NCBI GenBank assembly: GCA_964480995.1
Contig: CAYZRZ010000054.1
Location: 1 to 12,877 of the forward strand
Length of the DNA stretch: 12,877 nucleotides
Origin: UBA1038 sp964480995
GTDB lineage: Bacteria > Bacillota > Clostridia > Christensenellales > Aristaeellaceae
Reading direction: 5' to 3'
In this document: in pieces, positions 4,733 through 11,323 of the stretch
Layout of the letters: every line of letters begins with the position of its first letter
How positions within the stretch are numbered: position 1 is the stretch's first letter
Made by a program: the position numbers and the translations under genes
The notes under the pieces: generated by a model
What the model saw: the letters and a program-made list of their open reading frames with translations, nothing else
What the model was told of the DNA's origin: nothing
The model's database searches: none

Positions 4733-7684
4733 TCATACACTACTTTGAGGTGTTTGTACTGACTGAACGCTTTCCAGCTTGCTTTTTGCCAGCCTGGTCT
4801 TCATGTGCTCCGGCCCGTAGTTTTTGTCAAATACGGGGATGGCGGTTTCAAAAAACGGCTTTGCTCTGAAGGGGTCGCCTCCCTGCAGGTACAAAATCCC
4901 CAGGTTCATGCTGATTTCGGCGATGCAGATATGATCCCTGTCAGCCAGCGGGCTCGCGATCTCCATGGCTTCCTCAAACAGATCCAGCGCCTCCTCTGCC
5001 TTGCCGCTGTCGCGTAAGACGCATGCCAGGTTATTCATCAGCGCGGCCAGCTGGAGGTTTGGGACTTTGTGAAGCCTGCGATGCATGTCAAACGCGTCGC
5101 TGTTATAGCGGATCGCCTCGGGGTAGCGCTTCATCCGGTAGTAGGTGTTGCCGATGTTGTTGAGTGTATGCTCGATGATCACGGCGTCGCCCGGAAATGT
5201 TTTGCGAAACGCGTTGAGGGAATCAAACGAATAATGCAGCGATTTTTCATACTCCCCGGTCTGGTAGAAGGCGATGCCCAGATACTGGTTGATTTGGGCC
5301 AGTTCAATGAAATCGACCCCGACATACCAATCCCGGATGATGCGCTTATAGTGCTCTATACTGTCCTCTGCATCTTCTGTCCTCCCGCACAGCGCGCAGA
5401 ACAGGGCCTTTGCCTTGTAAAGCGTCGCCGCGTCCAGGCAGTTTGGGTTACCTTGCTCTGATACATAGCGCAGCCCCTTATCCGCCCAGGTGATGCCCTC
5501 GGGATAATCTGTTGTAAACTCCTGGATCATCGACATATGCGCGCACTGCGTGACATAATCATCGCCTTCCCAGGGGCCTTCGGATAAAATGGAGTACAGC
5601 GCGTCTTTTTGCTCGCTCATAGCCAGGGACCAGGCGAAATAGAGGGCCAGACCTGCGGCCGCTGCCCGGTTGGGGCAGTCCAGGGCATCCGGGAAGAGCC
5701 GGAGCACCTCGTTTACATGGCGCTGGGCGTTTTCAAAGGTCCCCGCGTTTCGCAGGAGGTTTAAATGAAGCGCGTGGCAATCGAGCAGGAAGGCCCGGGA
5801 ACCGGAGCTTTCCGCCACCCGCATGCCGATATCCGCCAGCTGCCGGGCCGCGTCGGTGATTGAGCGCTCAACCAGCATGTAGGCGGTATCCATGAGGACG
5901 CGCAGGGATCGCGGGCTGTGATCCGCGCTGTTTTTTAAAACAAAGTACGCGATGTGCACATAGTCCCACTCCCTGAACTTGTTCATGTCGATTTTTGCGG
6001 ACAGCAGGGCCAGAAGGCCCGGGAATTCTTCGACGGACGGCTTGTTTTTCAGTATCGCTTCCGCGATGACGGGGTGCATCGAGTAAGAGGAGACGGAAGA
6101 CTGAAGCCAGCCTGAATAGCAAAGGGATTCCAGCTCACCTGATAAGGTGTCCGGGTCCCGGGAGATGTCTGTCAGCAGCTCTTGGCAGGTTTGAAATGAG
6201 TACAGGCGCAATGGCAGAAGGGAAAACAGGCGGAGCAGGCGCTGCTTTTGAGTGTCCAGCCGGCTCAGGCCGAACAGGGATTTCAAGATGTCTTCGACCC
6301 GGACAAGCTCCGCCTCCCGCGTATAGCTGCCCTGCAGGCCATTCAGTTCCAGGGCCTTATGCAGGTCCGGAATGGCGATGTGGTTTGCCCGGGCCATTTT
6401 AGCGATGATGGCGCACATCAAAGGATGCCGGTTGAGCTTCATGTTGATGATGGCATCCAGCTCAAGGGCTGCGGATCCTTCCGCTTCCTGCCCGTAATGG
6501 GCTGTAAAGATGCTTAAAGCTGCCGGATAGTCCGGCGCTGTCAGGGGAATGACCCTGAAATCCATCAAGCTCGTCAGGCGGGAGGTCAATACAATATCAC
6601 AGCTCAACCCGGTCAGATCCGCGAGCGTCTCATCCTCAGATCCGGGCGTGTTCATGTTGTCAATCATCAGCAGCGTGCGCCCGTTGGCCTGGCTGTTCAG
6701 CAGATCGGCGCACTCCTGGTATTTCATCAGCTTGGATTGGCCATGCGGATCCGTAAAGGAGCGGATAAAACTTTCGTGAAGATTATCCTGATACTGCACA
6801 TAAGCGACCCGGGAAAAGACACCCTCAGACAGTATGTCCTTCAGGACTTGGCGCAGCAGCTCGGTTTTCCCGATCCCGCCTATGCCGGAGATGATCATTT
6901 TGCCGCCGCGGATGATCTGGGCCTTCAGCTTGTTTTTTTCTTCCTGCCGGCCAAAGAAAAGCCCGTCCTCCAGCGGTTCCCGGCACAGCTCGCACATCCT
7001 GCCGGTCAGGCAGATCGGCTGGGGGAAGCCGGTGCCGCGGTTTCTTTTCTGGTACACTGAAAAAAGCGCGGGGAGCTGAAAGGCGGAGTCCGTCCTCAGG
7101 CTTGTCAAACCTTCGTTGTTCATCTGCGATCCGAAGAAGGCGTGCAGGGACAGGACGGACAGGCAGTAGGCGTCAAAGAATACCAGCTTATCGGGTTCTC
7201 CTTCAAACTCAGGCTTTTGCCACAGCAGGTTGGTCAGGAAGCTCTGAATGGCCGGGGTGACATCGCCGTCATGATGACGGATGAGCTTGCTGAAAACGAG
7301 GAGCCTGGTGTGCAGCAGGGCGGAGCTGTACTCTGACGACAGCAGAAAGCGCGCCATGCGGTCGGTGATGTTCAGGAGCATGGCCGGATTGACGGCAGCG
7401 GCGGCTGCCTTGAAATAGTCCGGATAAAAGGCATAGGGCCGCGTGCGGTTGAAGATGTCGCTTAAATAGCGGGGGCGCTCGTCATCCTCAGCCCAGAGGC
7501 GTTTTCCCACCGGGGTGATCGCCAGATCACCCGATAAGATGCCCCGCCAGAAGCCCAGCAGGGTGACGCCTTTTCTCATCGATCTCCTGATCACCGCACT
7601 GGAGGGACAGGGATAATCATCCTTTGTCAGCAGCTGATAAAGGTTTTTCAGGGATAAAATATACGCGTCGCTTTCACCTGTCAC
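4733..7684 (-). CDS. STAND NTPase: unknown N-terminal domain, NB-ARC-like core, TPR array
   Basis: A 983-residue soluble signalling-type ATPase; it likely stays inactive with bound nucleotide until its C-terminal repeats sense a trigger. Residues 1-240 have no domain I recognise and appear mostly helical; a single CELC (231-234) ends this part. The core starts with FFGRQEE (243-249), the usual NB-ARC opening. It has Walker A GIGGIGKT (267-274, K273), Walker B TLLMIDN (337-343), where the second acidic residue is Asn, a sensor-like LTSR (366-369), NRHPL (418-422), and a winged-helix MHPVI (536-540) near the usual MHD position. Residues about 550-950 are an alpha-solenoid; the last four units (INQYLGIAFYQTGEY onward) are clear TPRs. 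No TIR, nuclease, protease or HTH effector is seen. Start: GTG at 7684, with GAGGGGG and a good promoter upstream. Similar architectures occur in antiphage NLR-like proteins and in regulators; its role here is unknown. Confidence 0.85.
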   Translation of the reverse strand: MTGESDAYILSLKNLYQLLTKDDYPCPSSAVIRRSMRKGVTLLGFWRGILSGDLAITPVGKRLWAEDDERPRYLSDIFNRTRPYAFYPDYFKAAAAAVNPAMLLNITDRMARFLLSSEYSSALLHTRLLVFSKLIRHHDGDVTPAIQSFLTNLLWQKPEFEGEPDKLVFFDAYCLSVLSLHAFFGSQMNNEGLTSLRTDSAFQLPALFSVYQKRNRGTGFPQPICLTGRMCELCREPLEDGLFFGRQEEKNKLKAQIIRGGKMIISGIGGIGKTELLRQVLKDILSEGVFSRVAYVQYQDNLHESFIRSFTDPHGQSKLMKYQECADLLNSQANGRTLLMIDNMNTPGSEDETLADLTGLSCDIVLTSRLTSLMDFRVIPLTAPDYPAALSIFTAHYGQEAEGSAALELDAIINMKLNRHPLMCAIIAKMARANHIAIPDLHKALELNGLQGSYTREAELVRVEDILKSLFGLSRLDTQKQRLLRLFSLLPLRLYSFQTCQELLTDISRDPDTLSGELESLCYSGWLQSSVSSYSMHPVIAEAILKNKPSVEEFPGLLALLSAKIDMNKFREWDYVHIAYFVLKNSADHSPRSLRVLMDTAYMLVERSITDAARQLADIGMRVAESSGSRAFLLDCHALHLNLLRNAGTFENAQRHVNEVLRLFPDALDCPNRAAAAGLALYFAWSLAMSEQKDALYSILSEGPWEGDDYVTQCAHMSMIQEFTTDYPEGITWADKGLRYVSEQGNPNCLDAATLYKAKALFCALCGRTEDAEDSIEHYKRIIRDWYVGVDFIELAQINQYLGIAFYQTGEYEKSLHYSFDSLNAFRKTFPGDAVIIEHTLNNIGNTYYRMKRYPEAIRYNSDAFDMHRRLHKVPNLQLAALMNNLACVLRDSGKAEEALDLFEEAMEIASPLADRDHICIAEISMNLGILYLQGGDPFRAKPFFETAIPVFDKNYGPEHMKTRLAKSKLESVQSVQTPQSSV

Positions 7685-7719
7685 AAGAACCCCCTCGAGA
7701 AAGTTTTTTATTATGCTTA

Positions 7720-7749
7720 ATATTATGACTGCAAGCGGAGATTTGTCAA
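7720..7749 (-). promoter_or_regulatory. promoter of the STAND NTPase gene
   Basis: On the minus strand a perfect TTGACA (7744-7749) lies 16 bases from CATAAT (7722-7727), or 18 bases from TAATAT (7720-7725). Transcription would start near 7713, about 30 bases before the GTG start codon. This gives the gene its own promoter, divergent from the operon to the right. Confidence 0.68.
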
Positions 7750-7826
7750 CTGCAATACTATGTGTGGATTGTCATAATTTAGCAAAATTCAGCTCTTTAT
7801 TTGCAACCTTCCGGGCTGTTTCTATC

Positions 7827-7832
7827 TATAAT
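7827..7832 (+). promoter_or_regulatory. -10 element of candidate small RNA
   Basis: A perfect TATAAT on the plus strand, in a gap without a plausible coding frame. A TTGCAA (7801-7806) lies upstream, but 20 bases away, longer than usual, so the promoter could be weak or activated. Confidence 0.42.
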
Positions 7833-7838
7833 GACTTT

Positions 7839-7921
7839 GGCTACCAGAGGAATAGATGGCACTCTTCCTTTGCGGCATACCCCTTTAAAGCCTCCGGGGT
7901 CCCTGCCCGGGGGCTTTATTT
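7839..7921 (+). ncRNA. candidate small RNA of about 80 nt
   Basis: The stretch runs from about seven bases after a perfect TATAAT to a strong terminator hairpin (7887-7917), yet no protein gene lies between. The body can form a 7-bp stem (AGAGGAA near 7846 with TTCCTTT near 7865) before the terminator. It matches no RNA family that I recognise: I looked for T-box, tRNA, THF, fluoride, guanidine and 6S hallmarks. It could instead be a terminated leader for the operon starting at 8099, with the second hairpin and a new promoter in between. This is inference from signals only; no expression data. Confidence 0.4.
7887..7921 (+). terminator. strong rho-independent-like hairpin, first of two
   Basis: A 12-bp stem (AAAGCCTCCGGG 7887-7898 with CCCGGGGGCTTT 7906-7917, one G-U pair) with a 7-base loop, followed by ATTTG. 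The T-rich side is on the plus strand only, so it ends plus-strand transcription, though no gene lies upstream on that strand. Confidence 0.7.
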
Positions 7922-7954
7922 GTTCAAAACGCAAGATTTGATGAGGAAATCCTG

Positions 7955-7983
7955 AAGCCGCGGCGCGCTGCCCCGCGGCTTTT
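7955..7983 (+). terminator. second terminator-like hairpin
   Basis: A 9-bp perfect stem (AAGCCGCGG 7955-7963 with CCGCGGCTT 7973-7981), 9-base loop, ending in TTTT. It lies 37 bases after the first hairpin. The two together would insulate the plus-strand operon from upstream transcription, or form a tandem attenuator. Confidence 0.6.
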
Positions 7984-8022
7984 ACATGTGCCCGCGAAGG
8001 GGTAGAATAAAGGGGTGCCGGA

Positions 8023-8031
8023 TGCTACAAT
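8023..8031 (+). promoter_or_regulatory. extended -10 promoter of the formiminotransferase operon
   Basis: TGC followed directly by TACAAT (8026-8031) is an extended -10 element. The -35 at 17 bases (TAGAAT, 8003-8008) is weak, as is common with extended -10 promoters. Transcription would start near 8038, after both terminator hairpins and 60 bases before the start codon. Confidence 0.5.
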
Positions 8032-8098
8032 ATGTTCAGATATTCACGGGATTTCATTTATAAACCGCGGGGACTGTATGGATCGGGGAGGAAAAGAG

Positions 8099-9019
8099 AT
8101 GCCAAGGCTTGTGGAGTGCATTCCCAATTTCAGCGAGGGACGCGACAGGACGGTGATCGACGCGCTGGCGCAGGAGGCACAGAAAGTGCCTGGCGTTATC
8201 TTGCTTGACGTGCAGGCGGATGAGGGGCATAACCGCAGCGTGCTGACCCTGGTGGGCAGCCCGGAGGGAATGGAAGAAGCCGCGGTCGCCTTGGCCAAGG
8301 CTGCCGCCGCACGCATCGACCTGCGCCGCCACAGCGGCGAGCATCCGCGCATGGGTGCTGTGGATGTGATCCCCTTTGTTCCGGTCATGGATGTGACAAT
8401 GGAAGACTGCGTTGAGCTGTCGCGCCGCGCGGCGCGTCGGGTATGGGAAGAGGCCCATATCCCTGTATTTATGTATGAAGAATCCGCGTCGGCGGCCCAT
8501 CGGGTCAACCTGGCGGATGTGCGCAGAGGCCAGTTTGAGGGCATGCCCGCCAAGCTGAAGCTGGCCGAATGGGCGCCGGACTTTGGCGGGCGGGAGATCC
8601 ACCCGACCGCGGGGGTGGTGGCCGTTGGCGCCAGAAAGCCCCTGGTCGCCTTCAATGTGAACCTGGATACGGATAATGTGGAGGTGGCCAAGGAGATCGC
8701 CAAGGTCGTCCGCGCCTCCTCCGGCGGTTTCCGGGGCATCAAAGCCCTGGGGCTGCTGCCTGTGCCCGGCGGGCGCGCGCAGGTGAGCATGAACGTGGTG
8801 GACTATGAAGCGGCGCCGCTGTACCGGGCGGTCGAGGTGATCCGCATGGAGGCCGCGCGCTGGGGCGCGCGCGTGATGGGCACGGAGCTGGTGGGGCTGA
8901 CCCCGGCCAAGGCCCTGATCGATTCGGCGGCCTATTATCTGCAGCTTGAAGGCTTTGACGGACACAGGCAGGTGCTGGAATATCACCTGATCGGCAACGG
9001 AGGAGAGAAGCATGAGTAA
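8099..9019 (+). CDS. ftcD: glutamate formimidoyltransferase
   Basis: Transfers the formimino group of N-formimino-L-glutamate to tetrahydrofolate, giving glutamate and 5-formimino-THF (EC 2.1.2.5), the last steps of one histidine breakdown route. The 306-residue protein covers both formiminotransferase subdomains: RLVECIPNFSEGR at the N-terminus, HSGEHPRMGAVD at 78-89 with H82 matching the catalytic His numbering known from the mammalian enzyme, and the C-terminal GFRGIKALGL and QVSMN stretches. I chose the ATG at 8099 because GGGGAGG lies 7 bases before it and homology begins right there; an ATG at 8015 in the same frame would add 28 unrelated residues. The stop overlaps the cyclodeaminase start by 8 bases. 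A glycine-formimino version, as in purine-fermenting clostridia, is possible but not distinguishable here. Confidence 0.94.
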   Translation: MPRLVECIPNFSEGRDRTVIDALAQEAQKVPGVILLDVQADEGHNRSVLTLVGSPEGMEEAAVALAKAAAARIDLRRHSGEHPRMGAVDVIPFVPVMDVTMEDCVELSRRAARRVWEEAHIPVFMYEESASAAHRVNLADVRRGQFEGMPAKLKLAEWAPDFGGREIHPTAGVVAVGARKPLVAFNVNLDTDNVEVAKEIAKVVRASSGGFRGIKALGLLPVPGGRAQVSMNVVDYEAAPLYRAVEVIRMEAARWGARVMGTELVGLTPAKALIDSAAYYLQLEGFDGHRQVLEYHLIGNGGEKHE

Positions 9020-9647
9020 ACTGATCGATAAGAGCCTGAGGGAGTTTGTGGATATGCTGGCGTCCGGCGAGCCGACGCCGGGTGGCGGCTCGGCCGCCGC
9101 GATGGCGGGGGCGCAGGGAGCGGCGCTGGTCGCCATGGTTTGCGGCCTGACCGCCGGCCGCCAGAAGTACGCGGAGCATGACGGGCTGGCCCGTGAAACA
9201 GGCGCTGCGGCGATTGCTGTGAAGGATGGCCTGCTGGAAGCGCTCGACCGGGACAGCGAAGCGTATCAGGGCGTGGTGGCCGTCTTTTCCATGCCCAGGG
9301 ACAGCGGGGAAGAGAAGCTGGCGCGCAAGGCTGCCATGCAGCAGGCCTTGAAAAAAAGCACGCTCAGCCCCTATGAGATGATGAAACTGAGCGTAGAGGG
9401 GCTTCGGCTGGCCCGGGCAGTGGCCGGCAAATGCAATGTGAATGCCGCCAGCGATCTGGGGGTGGCCGCGCTCAGCCTGCGCGCCGCGCTGGAAGGCGGC
9501 TGGAGCAATGTGCTGATCAACCTGGGCGGCATCGAGGACGAGGCCTTTGTCAAGGAGTACAGAGACAAGGGAGAGACCTTGCTTTCCGAAGGGCTGCCCA
9601 TGGCTGCCGAGGTGGCGGATTGGGTGAATGACGTGACGCGTGGTTGA
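9012..9647 (+). CDS. fchA: formimidoyl-THF cyclodeaminase / methenyl-THF cyclohydrolase-like
   Basis: Converts 5-formimino-THF to 5,10-methenyl-THF and ammonia (EC 4.3.1.4), feeding the one-carbon pool. The 211-residue protein is a complete stand-alone FTCD C-terminal domain, mostly helical. It has the family signature PTPGGGSAAAMAG near 21-33 and ALVAMVCGLT, plus the CNVNAASDLGVAALSL stretch near 139-154. In mammals this domain is fused to the transferase; here it is a separate gene translated in tight coupling: ATG at 9012 inside the end of ftcD, with GGAGG upstream. The product is cytoplasmic. The substrate preference (formimino-THF or methenyl-THF) cannot be decided from sequence, but the ftcD neighbour favours the former. 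Confidence 0.92.
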   Translation: MSKLIDKSLREFVDMLASGEPTPGGGSAAAMAGAQGAALVAMVCGLTAGRQKYAEHDGLARETGAAAIAVKDGLLEALDRDSEAYQGVVAVFSMPRDSGEEKLARKAAMQQALKKSTLSPYEMMKLSVEGLRLARAVAGKCNVNAASDLGVAALSLRAALEGGWSNVLINLGGIEDEAFVKEYRDKGETLLSEGLPMAAEVADWVNDVTRG

Positions 9648-9674
9648 CAGGCCGCACTGGCCGGGAGGGTCCGC

Positions 9675-11297
9675 ATGAGCGAAGAATTAATGAAGTCTGA
9701 TCTGGACAACGTACTGCATCAGGAGATCACGAACAGCCTGCCCGTTGAAGAAGAGGAAAAGGTCGAACAGTATTTTGAGCAGCTGGCCGAAGAAGAAGGC
9801 GTCTCGCTGCAAAACGTGCTGCCTGAGCCCGAACCCGGCCGGGACCCGGATAACCGCATCATGATGCAGGGCTTTGAATGGTACCTGCCGGACGACGGGG
9901 AGCACTGGAACAGGCTGCGGGATTTGGCGGGGGAGCTTGCGGGCATCGGTGTGGGCGGCCTGTGGACACCGCCCTGCTGCAAGGCAACCGGAACGGACGA
10001 TGTGGGTTACGGCATTTACGATCTGTGGGATATCGGTGAGTTTGATCAGAAGGGGGCCGTGCGCACCAAGTACGGCACGCGGGAGCAGTTTTGCGCCATG
10101 ATCGACGCGCTGCACGAAGCCGGCATCCGGGTGTACATCGACGCGGTGCTCAACCACAAGGCCGGGGCAGATGAAGCGGAGCTGTTTGCTGCCGTGCGGG
10201 TCAACCCCGATAACCGCAACGAGCAGATTTCTGAGCCTCATGATATCAAAGGCTGGACGCGCTTTGTATTTCCCGGGAGGAAGGGCAAATATTCCGGCTT
10301 CGAATGGGGATTCCGCCACTTTACGGCCGTGGATTATGACGATATGCGCGGGGAGGGCGGCCTCTTCCGCATCCTGGGCGACAACAAGGGTTTCGCGCCC
10401 AATGTGGACGGCGAAAAGGGAAACTTCGACTACCTGATGTTTGCCGATATCGACTACCGCAACCGAGAGGTGATGGAGGAAACCCTGCGCTGGGGCGAAT
10501 GGTTTGTGAATACCTTCCCCGTCGACGGGATGCGCCTGGACGCGGTCAAGCACATCAACTCAAGCTTTGTCAGCGTGTTCCTGCGCCAGACGCGGCTGAG
10601 CGCCGGGCGTCCTCTTTACTTTGTGGGCGAGTACTGGCACGCCGACGATAACCGCCTGATGGAATACATCGATGATACCGATGACCGGATGGCGCTGTTT
10701 GACGTGGCTCTGCACTTCAACTTCAAGCGGGCGGCGGATATGGGCTGCGAATATGACCTGCGCAGGATCTACGGGGGCACCTTGATCGAAAAGAGCGCCT
10801 GGGGCACCGTGACCTTTGTGGACAACCATGATTCCCAGCAGGGTCAGGCGCTGGAGAGCTGGGTCAGCCTTCCTTTCAAGCTGCTGGCCTACGCCCTCAT
10901 CCTGCTGCGTCGGGAGGGCTATCCCTGCCTGTTCTGGGGCGATTACTACGGCATCGCGGGCGGCCCGGGCGCATGGGAAGGGCTGAAGGCCCAGCTGGAC
11001 CCGATGCTTGAGGCCAGGCTGACATACGCTTACGGCGAGCAGAAGGATTATTTTGATCATCCGGACTGTGTCGGCTGGCTGCGGCTGGGGGACGCGGGCC
11101 ACGTGGGTTCGGGCCTGGCGGTGCTGATCAGCAACCGGGGAGAGGGCAGAAAGCGCATGGCCTTCGGGCCTTTGAACGCGGGCACCACCTGGCGGGATGT
11201 CATGGGCGGCAGGCAGGAGCGGATCACCCTGGATGAACAGGGCGAGGGGGAGTTCGTCTGCAATGAGAATTTTCCGGCCGTTTATATCAGAGCATAA
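9675..11297 (+). CDS. cytoplasmic GH13 alpha-amylase with acidic N-terminal tail
   Basis: Hydrolyses internal alpha-1,4 bonds of maltodextrins or glycogen inside the cell. The 540-residue protein has all GH13 conserved regions: DAVLNH (156-161), GMRLDAVKH with nucleophile D289, FVGEYW with acid/base E319, and FVDNHDSQ with D386. Region order and MMQGFEWYLP at the domain start point to the GH13_5 (AmyA/AmyS) group, calcium-binding and usually about 480-500 residues. There is no signal peptide, so intracellular action is expected. The first 58 residues are odd: strongly acidic (EEEEK, EEEG) with no match to the catalytic fold that I can see. The ATG at 9675 is preceded by GGGAGGG. It follows fchA by 27 bases and is 26 bases ahead of the serine hydrolase, so it is likely in the same transcript. 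Confidence 0.93.
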   Translation: MSEELMKSDLDNVLHQEITNSLPVEEEEKVEQYFEQLAEEEGVSLQNVLPEPEPGRDPDNRIMMQGFEWYLPDDGEHWNRLRDLAGELAGIGVGGLWTPPCCKATGTDDVGYGIYDLWDIGEFDQKGAVRTKYGTREQFCAMIDALHEAGIRVYIDAVLNHKAGADEAELFAAVRVNPDNRNEQISEPHDIKGWTRFVFPGRKGKYSGFEWGFRHFTAVDYDDMRGEGGLFRILGDNKGFAPNVDGEKGNFDYLMFADIDYRNREVMEETLRWGEWFVNTFPVDGMRLDAVKHINSSFVSVFLRQTRLSAGRPLYFVGEYWHADDNRLMEYIDDTDDRMALFDVALHFNFKRAADMGCEYDLRRIYGGTLIEKSAWGTVTFVDNHDSQQGQALESWVSLPFKLLAYALILLRREGYPCLFWGDYYGIAGGPGAWEGLKAQLDPMLEARLTYAYGEQKDYFDHPDCVGWLRLGDAGHVGSGLAVLISNRGEGRKRMAFGPLNAGTTWRDVMGGRQERITLDEQGEGEFVCNENFPAVYIRA

Positions 11298-11323
11298 TAT
11301 GATGAAATGAGGTTGGACAAAGT

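Noticed and set aside
4733..7684. SARP/AfsR or MalT-type transcription activator
   Set aside because: No DNA-binding domain that I can recognise at either end; the N-terminal 240 residues do not read as OmpR-like wHTH and the C-terminus is TPR, not LuxR HTH.
7713..7955. 80-codon plus-strand frame in the divergent gap
   Set aside because: No ribosome binding site, starts inside the STAND promoter and runs straight through a strong terminator hairpin.
8015..8098. 28-residue N-terminal extension of ftcD
   Set aside because: It has no ribosome binding site and overlaps the likely promoter; the ATG at 8099 has GGGGAGG at the right distance and matches the family start.
7839..8098. THF riboswitch, T-box or other known leader before ftcD
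   Set aside because: No hallmark sequence of these elements is visible, and a fresh promoter lies after both hairpins.
8054..9136. Long minus-strand frame opposite ftcD
   Set aside because: It is rich in His, Arg and Ala, typical of a shadow frame, and lies over the conserved formiminotransferase gene.
9687..10553. Minus-strand frame opposite the amylase
   Set aside because: Shadow of the GH13 gene; no motif, no ribosome binding site.
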